Shown in pieces: positions 20,767-33,200 of a DNA stretch of 64,000 bases. This DNA comes from Pisaster brevispinus. Lineage: Eukaryota; Echinodermata; Asteroidea; Forcipulatida; Asteriidae. The stretch lies in NCBI GenBank assembly GCA_023634235.1, contig JAMKCF010000001.1, positions 9,960,258-10,024,257 on the forward strand, read 5' to 3'. Both the position numbers and the translations under genes were made by a program. The first letter of the stretch is position 1; every line of letters starts with the position of its first letter. Under the pieces are notes generated by a model. That model was not told where the DNA came from and did no database searches. It saw only the letters and a program-made list of their open reading frames with translations.

Positions 20767-21707
20767 AATGTAAACATCAGATTCGGACGCTTCTTGGGAT
20801 GAGAATAGTGTGACATCGGAGGCTTTTCATCCATACTCTAGCAGTGAAGGTAGCAGTGGTAGCAGTAGCAACAGCAATAGACCTTTACCACGGTGCGGCC
20901 ATCTTGATTTTCTCTCATTCAAACTAATGTAACAAAAAACAGACCGGAAGGAGAAATAGTCTGGTTCCTTTTTGAGCAATGAGTATTAGCATTCAGCACT
21001 GTAATTAAAAACAGGACACTTCACCAAGATGGTGGCAGCATGATAAAGGTCTACAGCAGTGTCCATAGCGAAGCTAGCGACGACGGAGACGATGATGTAG
21101 ATGATGTAGACGCGGCTGTTGGACCCGCGTTGGTCGTCCGAGGGGTTCAGCCCTATCGGTTCGAGCCTTTGGCCCCGGTGGTCCCAGCTCAAGCTGACGA
21201 GCAAAACGAGGAGGACGAAGCGATGCCACGCAACTTGGATCGTTTACAAAACACAGAATGGTAATTATTAAAAGATTTGTACCGGAAAATCATAGCACCA
21301 ACTTTATCAACTTTTAAAAATCACAACAGTTGTTTATTGACTGTATGTTATGACTTTTTGTTTGTATTGTACTTCGGTATTTTATTTTGTGGCTAGTGTT
21401 TACAAGTACTGAAGTAGTCTGACATCTGAGCATGGAGGTCTGTGTGTGGGATGATTGACAGTTGACATGATCCTCGTTCCTTATGCTGTTTATTTAATTC
21501 TTGTATTTCTTCGCCAAACTCCTTGATTACAGAAAATTTCGGCATGTAGCCTATCGTCAGGTTGTGCGCTGGTGCTGGTGTTTTCTTGGACGCCACAACC
21601 ATGTGCCACTACCTGCATGTGTAGTGCTCAGAATACGACAAACCTATCCGGATGAAGAGGGCAATTACAAAGGCTTTGAGTTTCCTCCTTTAGATGAATT
21701 AGAATAA
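20767..21707 (+). pseudogene. P2X7-ballast-type gene of element A, broken
   Basis: Exon 1 is in two pieces. The first (about 20,767-20,895) is Ser/Asp/Glu-rich (DSDASWDENSV) and its ATG is followed at once by TAA. A ~150-bp insert follows, then the second piece (21,046-21,260) ending VRGVQPYRFEPLAP and a GT donor. The last exon (21,533-21,707) has FRHVAYRQVVRWCWCFLG, LPACVVLRIRQTYP and GNYKGFEF, the C-terminal half of the P2X7 ballast fold. The middle Cys-rich exon present in element B (50,155-50,394) is missing: the intervening 272 bp contain no equivalent. Stop codon, insertion and lost exon make it a pseudogene. Confidence 0.75.
20896..21040. mobile_element. ~145-bp insert in ballast exon 1 of element A
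   Basis: Separates the two pieces of the acidic exon. Near its ends are GCGGCCATCTTG and CAAGATGGTGGC, which are imperfect inverses and suggest a small inverted-repeat element. It contains several stops. Borders are estimated from where the acidic coding signal stops and restarts. Confidence 0.35.
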
Positions 21708-22079
21708 AAAACAAACTTGTAAATTATGTTCATTTTTAGTTTTCCAATGTTTGTTCAGCTGATATATAAAAATGTGAAAATAAAAGGTTTCAGCTAAAAA
21801 TTGATAAAAACTTGAAATAAGGCCTACAAACTAGGTCAAGTAAAATAATAATAATACAGTAGGTCATCTGCTCACTGCCTTTGTTGAGACCACACATATT
21901 TTGTTTGCTAATTTTGTGTTTCCAGTAAAAGTTGTTGAAACATGCAGAACTTTCATTTACACAAAATATTTTCTAGATTGGACTTTTACAGTTTCAATGG
22001 TATTATCAAAGAAAACAAAATCCCATGGGCATTTACTCCAAAATTGATGCCACCAAGATTATTGAAAGAACTTCATATG

Positions 22080-22328
22080 AAGAGGTATAGACCAGATGAC
22101 ATGTGACATCACACGTTTACAAAAGAGCCCCCGAGCCTGTCCGATTTTTCTCAACTTTTGACATGATGGAAGGGGGACATCTCAAAAGCTGTAAAGCGGT
22201 GGTTGTTACTCTTGAATTTATATGAAAATGATTGTACAAAATGTAAGTTTGTGTCATCTGGCCTGTCAGGAAATGCAGTAGAAAAGGTCACTATTTTAGT
22301 TCATAAAGGTCACATGGTCTATACTTGT
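22080..22328 (+). repeat. Short dispersed repeat with inverted ends, target of the Gypsy insertion
   Basis: Starts near GTATAGACCAGATGACATG and ends near CACATGGTCTATAC, which are imperfect inverses. A related sequence occurs inverted in intron 2 of the ballast gene of element B (about 50,590-50,790), sharing CATCTCAAAAGCTGTA and GTGACATCACRYGTTTA. It is probably a small transposon-like repeat spread within these elements. The LTR element inserted at its right edge. Confidence 0.45.
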
Positions 22329-23670
22329 TGTCACGATGTGATTAAATTAGAGAAATTACTATTTGATAAGTTAAGTGTACGAGAAACAAGAACTAGTTTT
22401 ATGCTGGCCAAGAGTCTGTAAAGTTCGTGTTGGGGTTTAAATTGAAAGGATTGGGCATTGTTGATTGTATCCATGCTGTGATTGGCTGGTTTTGAAAGAG
22501 GGGTACAATAGTTCTTTAACTATTTTTGTGATGCACTTTATAACAATAGATATAGGGAAGTCACGGGGTACAGTTTTCGCGGGTTTCAAATATTCGGATT
22601 GCGGTATATTTTTCTGTGTTGTCACTTGCGACTTGAGATTTCCGGGGAGAGGACGAAACGTCAGCCTCGATGATTTTGTGATAGGAAGCCAGTTATTGAG
22701 AACTCGGCCGATTTTCCAGATTAAATTCTGAAGTAAAATGTGTTTTGTGAGCAATTGAGTGCTTAAACAGTACAACAATTTACCGCTACCGCACTGGTGA
22801 AACGGGTGTAGCTGAGGTGTATCTACTTTAAACCAGGATCGACAGAACGACCTGTAAGTCTTAACTTAATTTAATCATATTTATGAATGTATTAAGCCAT
22901 ATTTACTCAATGATTTATGTCTACAACAGAAGCAGATTGCATTTGATGTTTCTTAAAGAAGAGTTTCCTTTAAAACGAACCAGTTAGTTATACTTTTGCC
23001 GACTCGTTAAACGTGATTTGTACACAAAACAGTCGTAGAACTTGTGCAAGTTTGTCGTAGCGTTATCTTAACATTAAGGTGGCATTTGTTTGTTGTGTTT
23101 GTAAGTAATCTTATGGTGATTATAAGATGTCGTATCTGGATATTTTCTGACTTTTCCAGGGTTCAAATCTTGGGGGTTTACCGGCGACCCATGAGGTCAG
23201 AATCGATAGGGAAGAGAGCGACTTGGAGTTGAACGATTAGGGAAGAGTAGAGGTCGGGAGTCAGACGGTCAACCTCTCCAGCGGGCCTGACGTATGGCCT
23301 GACTGACACACTACCTTCAAACCACTACCCCACCTGAGCAAACAAGATGTAGGCACCTTTCCACCACGTTGGAGGTTGCGAGTATTCTTAAGTGTGTTTA
23401 AGTAAAAATATTAGTGTGATTGAGTAATGAAAATCTGATCGAATTGACTTATAGTCATTCAACTGACTTGTAATATTATGTAAAATGCTGGTCAGAATTG
23501 TTAATTAATGTCTTGTAAATAATAATTCTTGTAAACAAATGTAAATACTATCATTCAGAAATCAACAAGTGGTTTAAGTGATTTAATTCTAGTGTCTCTC
23601 ATTGTGTGTGTATATCGAACTACCGAAGGTTCCATCTAGTTTTGGGGAATTTCAGAATCGGGATGTGACA
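22329..23670 (+). repeat. 5' LTR (1,342 bp)
   Basis: Begins TGTCACGATGTG, ends GGGATGTGACA and is nearly identical to 28,516-29,861. Compared with the 3' LTR it lacks 1 bp (about 22,786) and 3 bp (about 22,950). TG...CA ends and the 5-bp host duplication define it. Confidence 0.95.
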
Positions 23671-23672
23671 AT

Positions 23673-23689
23673 TGGGGGCTTGTCCGGGA
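23673..23689 (+). other. Primer-binding site matching tRNA-Pro
   Basis: TGGGGGCTTGTCCGGGA starts two bases after the 5' LTR. It is complementary to the 3' end of tRNA-Pro with one mismatch (T for C at position 9), the same primer class used by murine leukaemia virus. Confidence 0.8.
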
Positions 23690-23992
23690 ATGAAAAACGA
23701 ATTGAAAGATAAAACCGGTAGATACACACAATAGACATTTAGAATGGAAACGTATTATGATTTATATATGGAATCCATTGCTAAGTGATGCAGTTGTTAA
23801 GCGCCAATTGCGATGTTTATTCATAAGTTCTGTGTTGGTAGGGATCATGTTATGCAATCTAAGGCTGAAAGGTCAAGTGCATTCTTGTTGCGTAAGTTGG
23901 ATCGCTGTAAAACAATCTTCAACAAACCTACACACAATTCGGTGAAGTTTTTCCCTGTTTTGATCTTGCTCATTTGGATAAGTTTCACAATC

Positions 23993-26900
23993 ATGGATTT
24001 TGAGAAGTACTTAGCCATTGGCAAAACACTTGGTTTACAAGGCAAGGACTTGGGAGAGTTTGCGCAGAAAAGAGAAGAACAAGAACGCATCAATGAACAA
24101 GAAAAGCGCGATGAGCGTGCTAAAGAAAGGGCTCACCTTAAAGACATAAAAAAAATAGAGTTGAAGCTAGAGCAACACAAGAAGTCGCATGTTACAGGCA
24201 GTAAGAGTGACCAATGTCCAGTTAAGAAACCAAAACTCCCTTCATTCAACGATAGTCGTGATGAAATGGATGCTTATTTGCGTAGATTTGAACGTTTTGC
24301 AAAGACGGCGAATTGGCAAATGAAAGATTGGGCAATTTCTCTAAGTAGCTTACTAACCGGCAAAGCACTAGAAGTATACTCACGCATGCCAGTCGAAAAA
24401 GCTAACAATTACTCTGATCTTAAAGCTGCATTGTTACACCGATATAATTTGACCGATGAAGGCTTCAGACTCAAGTTTAGAAATGCCAAGCGTGACATGG
24501 GTGAAACCTTTAGCCAATTCTCTGATCGATTGTTAAGCTATCTTAATCGTTGGGTAGAGCTAGATGAAACAAGTAAAACGTATGACGGCCTTTGTGATTT
24601 GCTCTTACGTGAACAAGTTGTCTCAATATGCGGCAGAGAACTAGCGTTATACCTCACAGAGCGCAAGCCAGGTAGCATAGACAAAATGACTAAGTTAGCT
24701 GATAGGTATGTGGACGCACATCGGAGAATGGATAGTGATAGACCCGTTAGGAAGTTTCAGAGTAAACCACCTGTTTCTAGAGAACAACAATCGAAAACTG
24801 AGGTAAAACACGCACCAATGAACAGAGTTGATTACACACGAATGCAAGATACACGCAATTGTTTCATTTGTGGTGGTAGAGGACACATTGCTCGAAATTG
24901 TAGGCAGAGAAATAGACAACCCTATAGTTCCAGCAAACCTCACACAGCGAGCTTGGAAATAGAAACTGAAAATGAGCTTGTTCAAGAAATAGCTGCATGC
25001 TTAACCAAAACAGCATCGCTCTGCGAATGTTCTTGTGAAACTGGTAAAAGTGTTGAACTGTCTTGTGGGCATAGAATACCAATGATAAGTGCTGCGTGCA
25101 CCATAGGCAAGCAAATGCCAGTGCGTGATGGTTTTGTGGGAGACCAAGCAGTTAAGGTTTTGAGAGACAGTGGTTGCAGCACCGTGGTAGTACGAACAAG
25201 CTTAGTCAAAGAAAATCAATTGCTAAAGACAAAGCAAAAATGCGTTCTTCTCGATGGCACGGCGCGTAATGTTCCCGTTGCACACATTGACATAGATTCT
25301 CCTTATTTTAAAGGCCAAGTGAATGCGCTTTGTATGGACAATCCTTTGTATGACCTCATCATAGGCAATATTGGCGGTGTAAGAGACTCTCATGAGCCTG
25401 ACTTAAATTGGTCACCGAGAAAACGCGCACACTGTGAAAGCGCATGTATAGTCAAGTTAGATGAAACCATGGCTGCAGTAGAGACTAGAGCACAACAAAT
25501 AAAGAAGGCTAAGGACATGCGACCTCTTAAAGTACCCGAGGCACAAAACCTATCCGAAAGTCGCGAAGAAATAATTGAAGCGCAACACGGAGACAAAGGG
25601 TTAGATAATCTATGGGCTTTAGCCGAATCAAATAGAACAAGAAAGACAGGGAAAGAAAATGAATCTAGGTATTTCGTGTCAAACGGATTACTATTTCGTA
25701 GCTTTTCATCACCGTCGAAAGACAATGGTCGCGAATTCACACAGTTAATTCTACCAATAAAATTACACCAGAAAGTTTTGAAACTTGCTCATGATTCCAC
25801 AATGTCGGGTCATTTAGGCATTAAGAAAACCACTGATCGTGTATTAGCGAACTTCTACTGGCCTGGTGTGCAAGGTGATATCCGCAGGTATTGCGTATCT
25901 TGCGATATATGCCAGAGAACGGTTCCAAAGGGCCGCGTAAGCAGAGTTCCATTGGGCCGAATGCCTCTAATAGATACGCCATTTAGAAGAGTCGCGGTAG
26001 ATTTAGTCGGACCAATTCATCCCTGTACTGACCGCGGAAACCGTTACATTCTAACATTAGTGGACTATGCTACCCGTTACCCAGAAGCGGTAGCTCTTCC
26101 AAAAATTGAAACCGAACGAGTAGCCGAAGCGATGTTTGAGATTTTCACTAGAATGGGTGTACCGAATGAAGTACTTTCGGACATGGGAAGCCAGTTTACT
26201 TCAGATCTCATGAAAGAAATCGGAAGATTGATGTCAGTCAAACAATTACAAACTACTCCATACCATCCTATCTGCAACGGTCTGGTAGAAAAATTCAACG
26301 GTACCCTAAAACGAATGCTCCGCCAGGATGTGTAGTGAACGACCGAAAGACTGGGACCGGTATATACCAGCTTTGCTATTTGCATACCGCGAATCCCCAC
26401 AAGATAGTTCGGGTTTTTCGCCTTTTCAACTCATGTACGGTAGAACAGTTAGAGGTCCGCTAACTATCCTAAAAGAGTTGTGGACAGGTAATATACCAGA
26501 TGAGGAGGTAAAAACCACATACCAATATGTGATCGACCTCCAAGAAAGGCTGGAGTCGACATGCGAACTCGCAAGAGAAGAGCTAACAAAGTCTAGTGCC
26601 CGGTATAAGAAATACTACGATACCCGTACCAAAGATAGGAAATTCGAAGTAGGTGATCTAGCTCTAATTATGTTACCCACCGACGCAAACAAACTTCTCA
26701 TGCAATGGAAAGGTCCATTCCCAGTCGTACAGAAAATTGCGCAAAATGATTATAGGTTAGATGTGAACGGTAAAACACGCTCTTATCACGCAAATTTGCT
26801 CAAGAAATACGTGGTACGATCCGATCAATCAGAAGAAACAGAAGTCGTACATGCTGCCGCTAGCCTCATGCGCGTTTCCACAAGCGTCATAGACGATGAA

Positions 26901-28359
26901 ATTGAAGAAGGCATAATGGATATGAATTGTTTACCAATCAAACAAACAGAAAGTTGGGTCGATGTACAAGTATGCGACAATAGAACAGACATTCAGAAGC
27001 AGCAGATTAGCCTATTGCTTAGAGAGCACGCAAACACTCACAGATATACCAGGACGCACTGAATTGTTGCAACATAGTATTAAGCTTACAACAAATGACG
27101 CAATACGTTCGAGAGCGTATCCTGTACCATTTTCCACCCAAGAAGCAATCAAGAGCGAAATTGAGACTATGTTGAAATTAGGAGTTATTGAGGAATCGGA
27201 GTCGAAATACGCGTCACCCATCGTTTTAGTACGCAAAAGAGATGGCACAAATAGATTTTGCGTCGATTTTCGTAAATTGAATAAAGTAACCGTGTTTGAT
27301 CCTGAACCTATTCCTCATGCAGACAATCTCATGGCTCGAGTTACTAATGCGAAATTTTTCAGTAAGTTGGACCTCACAAAGGGGTATTGGCAAATTCCAA
27401 TTGTTCAGTCGGATAAGGAAAAGACAGCATTCATAACTTCGCAAGGTTTATATAATTTCAATGTGTTACCATTTGGCATGGTGAATGCACCCGCGACATT
27501 TACAAGAATGATGCGAAAACTCCTCAAAGACCAGACTCATGTCGTGAATTTTATTGACGATATCTTGATTTACACTGATACCTGGACAGATCACTTGCAA
27601 ATTTTGAGAGAAGTTCTTGGCCGCTTGCGCAACTCTAACCTCACCGCAAAACCTTCAAAATGTATGATTGGATTTGAATCATTGGAGTTTCTCGGACACA
27701 TAGTTGGTAACGGTACGATAAGACCCCAACCAGAGAAAGTTTCAAAAATTATGCATGCCTCAAAACCAACTACGAAAAAAGAAGTTCGTTCATTCATGGG
27801 ACTGGCGAATTATTACAGAAAATTCATTCCAAATTTTTCAGCTATTGCCGTCCCTATCACAGATTTGACCAAAAAGGGAAACCCAAACCATGTGAAATGG
27901 AAAGAATCACAAGAAGGAGCATTTCAAACTTTGAAAGCACGACTTGCCTCCGCACCAATTTTGCATTTACCAGATCACAGTAGACCTTACATACTCAGAA
28001 CTGATGCCTCAGACGTTGGTGTAGGAGCAATGCTCATGCAACAAGATGGTGATACTGTATTCCCCATTTGTTATGCCAGTCGTAAATTGCTACAGAGGGA
28101 GTGTGCATACGCAGTAATAGAGCGTGAATGCCTTGCATTGGTTTGGGCAATTTCAAAATTCCATATGTATCTCTATGGTAAAGATTTTTTGGTAGAAACA
28201 GACCACCATCCATTGGCATATCTCACCACTGCCAATGTTAATAATAGTAGAATTATGAGATGGGCTTTGAGTCTGTAACAATACCGATTTACTGTAAAAG
28301 CCATCAAGGGAAGTGAGAATATCGGAGCAGATTACCTGAGTAGATGCCCAGGTGTTTAA
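23993..28359 (+). pseudogene. Gag-pol of the Gmr1-like element, three lesions
   Basis: ATG at 23,993 (MDFEKYLAIGK) is preferred to the in-frame ATG at 23,813 because gag homology starts here. Order: charged coiled-coil, gag core, CCHC knuckle CFICGGRGHIARNC (24,859), protease LRDSGCST (about 25,160), integrase zinc site (HDSTMSGHLG, CVSCDICQ, about 25,790-25,915) and the D-D-E core (VAVDLVGP, VLSDMGSQF, NGLVEKFNG, to 26,300). Then come the GPF/Y motif WKGPFPV (about 26,707), reverse transcriptase (FCVDFRKLNK, FSKLDLTKGYWQ, NFIDDILIYT at about 27,547) and RNase H (LRTDASDVG, ECLALVWAIS, LVETDHHPLAY). Frame breaks lie near 26,320 and 27,030. A TAA at 28,276-28,278 cuts the RNase H end, whose sequence runs on to 28,359. 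Confidence 0.9.
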
Positions 28360-28499
28360 AGAGTAGCCATATTATGAATAGGCCTATACCAGTAGCAGAA
28401 ATGTGCAAATAATAGATTGAAAAGCATATTCGAATTCAACAGTGTGTAAATAGTTTCATGTAAATAATGTGTATAAATATTGTGTCAATGAGTAATTCT

Positions 28500-28515
28500 C
28501 TAGGATGGGAGACTT
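28500..28515 (+). other. Polypurine tract of the Gmr1-like element
   Basis: A purine-rich run (AGGATGGGAGA) sits directly before the 3' LTR, where the plus-strand primer is expected. Confidence 0.6.
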
Positions 28516-29861
28516 TGTCACGATGTGATTAAATTAGAGAAATTACTATTTGATAAGTTAAGTGTACGAGAAACAAGAACTAGTTTTATGCTGGCCAAGA
28601 GTCTGTAAAGTTCGTGTTGGGGTTTAAATTGAAAGGATTGGGCATTGTTGATTGTATCCATGCTGTGATTGGCTGGTTTTGAAAGAGGGGTACAATAGTT
28701 CTTTAACTATTTTTGTGATGCACTTTATAACAATAGATATAGGGAAGTCACGGGGTACAGTTTTCGCGGGTTTCAAATATTCGGATTGCGGTATATTTTT
28801 CTGTGTTGTCACTTGCGACTTGAGATTTCCGGGGAGAGGACGAAACGTCAGCCTCGATGATTTTGTGATAGGAAGCCAGTTATTGAGAACTCGGCCGATT
28901 TTCCAGATTAAATTCTGAAGTAAAATGTGTTTTGTGAGCAATTGAGTGCTTAAACAGTACAACAAATTTACCGCTACCGCACTGGTGAAACGGGTGTAGC
29001 TGAGGTGTATCTACTTTAAACCAGGATCGACAGAACGACCTGTAAGTCTTAACTTAATTTAATCATATTTATGAATGTATTAAGCCATATTTACTCAATG
29101 ATTTATGTCTACAACAGAAGCAGATTGCATTTGATGTTTGTTCTTAAAGAAGAGTTTCCTTTAAAACGAACCAGTTAGTTATACTTTTGCCGACTCGTTA
29201 AACGTGATTTGTACACAAAACAGTCGTAGAACTTGTGCAAGTTTGTCGTAGCGTTATCTTAACATTAAGGTGGCATTTGTTTGTTGTGTTTGTAAGTAAT
29301 CTTATGGTGATTATAAGATGTCGTATCTGGATATTTTCTGACTTTTCCAGGGTTCAAATCTTGGGGGTTTACCGGCGACCCATGAGGTCAGAATCGATAG
29401 GGAAGAGAGCGACTTGGAGTTGAACGATTAGGGAAGAGTAGAGGTCGGGAGTCAGACGGTCAACCTCTCCAGCGGGCCTGACGTATGGCCTGACTGACAC
29501 ACTACCTTCAAACCACTACCCCACCTGAGCAAACAAGATGTAGGCACCTTTCCACCACGTTGGAGGTTGCGAGTATTCTTAAGTGTGTTTAAGTAAAAAT
29601 ATAAGTGTGATTGAGTAATGAAAATCTGATCGAATTGACTTATAGTCATTCAACTGACTTGTAATATTATGTAAAATGCTGGTCAGAATTGTTAATTAAT
29701 GTCTTGTAAATAATAATTCTTGTAAATAAATGTAAATACTATCATTCAGAAATCAACAAGTGGTTTAAGTGTTTTAATTCTAGTGTCTCTCATTGTGTGT
29801 GTATATCAAACTACCGAAGGTTCCATCCAGTTTTGGGGAATTTCAGAATCGGGATGTGACA
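28516..29861 (+). repeat. 3' LTR (1,346 bp)
   Basis: Same sequence as 22,329-23,670 apart from a few point differences (for example at the TATTAG/TATAAG and GTAAACAAA/GTAAATAAA sites) and two small insertions. It is followed by CTTGT, the host duplication. Confidence 0.95.
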
Positions 29862-30224
29862 CTTGTACCCCTGAAATAATTAAATATTTTGGAAGCCCTG
29901 TCAATGTAAATTATGAGATGTCACACACAACACAGTGATCTTCTGCACAAAAACTTGTACTTTATTTACATGCATAACTCAATAACTCAATAAATAAAAT
30001 ATTTATTGAAAGTCATCTCTCTTGTCCATTGTGTTTTTTCCCCCTTATCAAAATCTGTACCAAATAATGTACATGTACCCGTCTGCAAACTTGTTTGATA
30101 GACTAGTCGAAACCAGTCTATTCTATTTGGGATGTCTCTCCTCGGCCACTTTCTTTCTTTTTCGGCTACTCCTTTTCACTGCTGATCCCTGACCACTATC
30201 ATCTTATGTCCTATTTTTTTTCAT

Positions 30225-33200
30225 TCATTTTCCCCCCTGTTTTTTTGCTGACTTTCCTTTTTTGTTCTTCTTTCTCTTTGTCGCCTTATCTTCAACTACC
30301 ATGTCTTGTGTTCCTTCTGGTCTCCCTACTGGTTCTACGGACTTAGAAAATCTAGAAACGAAACTAGAGACTGCTGTTGCCTTGTCCGGCTTTGTGTGTT
30401 TCAGAGTGAGAGGCCTAGGGTTCTTCAATAGCTCGAAAAGCCTTAGAGTTTGGTCGATAATGCGCTGGTTGTATTCTAGAAGGACAAAAACACAAACATT
30501 TGTTTACAAAAAGACTGACTTTGTGTATACTAGGGCTTTTTTAGCAGGCAAGATACTGCACTGGTCATTACCTACTGGTCATACAGGAAAATGGCATTTT
30601 GTGTCAGTTCCCATAAAAATGACAGCTGAACAAGTTTGAAATGTGCCCCTTTATTCATATGCAAAGTTTATAAGAATTAGAAAGCAACCCCCCTCAAAAT
30701 GTATGATGATAAAATTTCTTCCATTACCCTGTTGTAGAAATCTTGCCAGCAATAAATCCATGATCTTTTAAATGTAAACATTATCACAGTACATGGTTTA
30801 TATTTGTACTTACTGTATGTGCATTGCACCAGCCTTTTCCGCACAGTGTATCCACCGGTATCCTGTTTTGCCCTTGGGTAGCTGATGCTGTACGCCAAAC
30901 TACCACCACTGCTCCTCGCTTGCTCCCTGCCAGCGTTTTCGTTGTAATGCAGGGCAGCAAGGTACATCCTGTAGACCAAGCACAGAACATAAAACAAACA
31001 ATAAGTTTCAGTAAGGCTTGATGAATTTTGTAAGTTTTTTGCACAATGTCATTGTTTATAAAATATGCTTTTCCATAGTTGTTCGATTAAAAAATATTTA
31101 TAAGTAAGTGGAAGGCTTCCACGGAAGATGTCTGCATCGACGAGGAGAGCATCCGGACATCCTTCTTTATCCACGGGTTATCAAACAGTGCTGCCACTTT
31201 CTCTGCAGGTTTAGATCCTGACAAATTGTAAAAAAAAAAGAGTACATTTTCAGCTAACATTTGAAGATGTAGGGAAATTAACAATATCTACATGTGTGCA
31301 AAAATAAAATAAATTTGATTGTACAGTATAGAGTACACATAGTACAAATTGTTTGATCAATGGAGTTAAAAATGCACAGATCTAGGAAACTAACACTAGT
31401 CAAGAAATACTTTTTAGTTGTCCACCTTTGAAAGATTTGCCCAACAATACAAAATTCAGTGAAAACAATTGACTAATTATCATACCAGGGATTAGCCATT
31501 TGCGGGGTGCCAAGGGACCATGCTGGCACTTAGGGTAGAGTTGGTTCTCATGCTCATGAATGTCCATTAAATGGTTGATGATGCTTTCAAACTTTGCCCA
31601 CATCAGGTTCGGATCACATCCTGGCGTTGACGCAGCAACCCAGTAGAGGTTGTTTACAATGGAGTGCACCCAATCTTTTACAGTCTCACACCCCTTGGAT
31701 TTTCCAGCAGCCATCAGCTTTTTCTTGAGTCCTGCGTAAGCAATATGAAATAAAACAATGTAGACAATGTAGGTTTCTAAAAAGATTAAACATGTGCGTA
31801 CATTTAAATGGTTCTCAGAAATAGCCAACAAAAGACAACATGCTATCAACATGTTTATGTCATGTTTATCAACATTTTAAAACAAATTTACCCTTAGCAA
31901 CATGCCAAATGTCAAAAAGTGGCTGGTACCACGAGGTGACGTGAGCTCTTCCCGGATGTACTTTGTGATTTGTTTATGACGGTCCGTCATGATGGTGCCG
32001 ATCTTTAAGCCCATGCCGTCGATCCATTCTACAGATCTCAAAGACACTCCTTCTCCATCAATATGGATTTACGATTAGTTTCACTTTTCTGTGAAAAAAA
32101 AGGACTCATGTCAATCAAGGAAAAACCAATGCAATCTTCCTTCAGAGATGTTTGCTGTTATGTGTTCATGAATGTGACTTTTTCCAGCAAACAACCAATT
32201 GTGAATTTCCATATTTGCGCAACCTATCAGTTAGTAATCTCAATCCGATTCTTCTACGTAACTGATGTATGAAAAAATTACCAAAATGTGCTTTGTTTAA
32301 ATGAAGCAAAAGTTTCCATTTACCTGGACAGTTTCAACATGCAAGACTTTGCCAAGGTTCATCTCCATCACGCTGTAAGTGCCATATTTTGCAGAATGAC
32401 CCATACTATCAGCCCGCATGTCCATCCCTAGAAAGGCATCCTTCTTGCTTGCTTTGATAGCAGCTACTGTTGATGCCTGCTCACTATTCCAGACATGCAC
32501 AATCGCTGGTTGGAGGTACCTTTAAAATGACGAAAAAATATACTTCAATCTAGCATATTTCAATCTGCATTGAAATCAGGAATGCTGTACAGCAACACAC
32601 ACTGCCAAAAAAGTTTAGGGTATGAGCAACATGTATGCGGAATCAATTTGAACTACTTATTTTAATAGAAGAGATGTTTTAAACATACGTTCTTTGGTAG
32701 TTGAAGAAAGTTGCATATGAGAAAACGGAAACGTTGATGGAGGTGAGATCTCTCAAGAAAGTAGCATTGTGGTTGCCAGCTGAGACATTACCAACCATTG
32801 GCTGGCTCCGCCACTTCCTCCAATGCCCATAGCCTTTCCGCATACAGGTTTGCTCTACCTCTATCAAGGTCCCACACATGGGTCTTTTCAACCGCCCCTT
32901 GGTAGGTCCTTCACACTTCGGACTATATTGGAAAAGCTGCAGCAAGTTGCGCTCAAAAACAAGAAATTTCTTGTCATCTGGGCCTGGAGGAGTGTCACTG
33001 TGATATAAAAGTAGTTGATTGCATTATCAATGAAGCAATTTTATATTTTCTAAAGATAGTAAATGTCAATACCTAAACAACATTGGCTAATTCAAAAGGG
33101 GCAAGGAGCGTCGGTTGCACCTTGCTGGTCACTGCCTACGACACCCAGAGCTACCAGCCAATAAAGTCATCGTGTGGGAGCCAACCCACGGCAGGCGTGG

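Larger units (their letters stand above)
22329..29861 (+). mobile_element. Gmr1-like Ty3/Gypsy LTR retrotransposon (integrase before reverse transcriptase)
   Basis: It has two 1.34-kb LTRs, a primer-binding site, one gag-pol region and a 5-bp target duplication CTTGT (22,324-22,328 and 29,862-29,866). The domain order is gag, protease, integrase, reverse transcriptase, RNase H. Ordinary Gypsy elements have integrase last; this reversed, Copia-like order with Gypsy-type enzymes is known from the Gmr1 group. The LTRs differ by about six substitutions and two small indels by eye (about 0.5%), so insertion was recent. Even so, the coding region has two frameshifts and one nonsense codon, so the copy is not autonomous. 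It lies inside element A. Confidence 0.9.

Noticed and set aside
21393..21602. 69-aa minus-strand frame overlapping ballast exon 3 of element A, as a possible inverted middle exon
   Set aside because: It lacks the Cys/His pattern of the missing exon and overlaps the plus-strand exon 3.
23160..23200. GGTTCAAATC resembling a tRNA B box
   Set aside because: It lies inside the LTR with no matching A box or cloverleaf-compatible flanks.
22437..23232. 88-113 aa frames repeated at 28,624-29,423
   Set aside because: Both sets lie inside the two LTR copies, on both strands, and have no family similarity. The duplication is explained by the LTRs.
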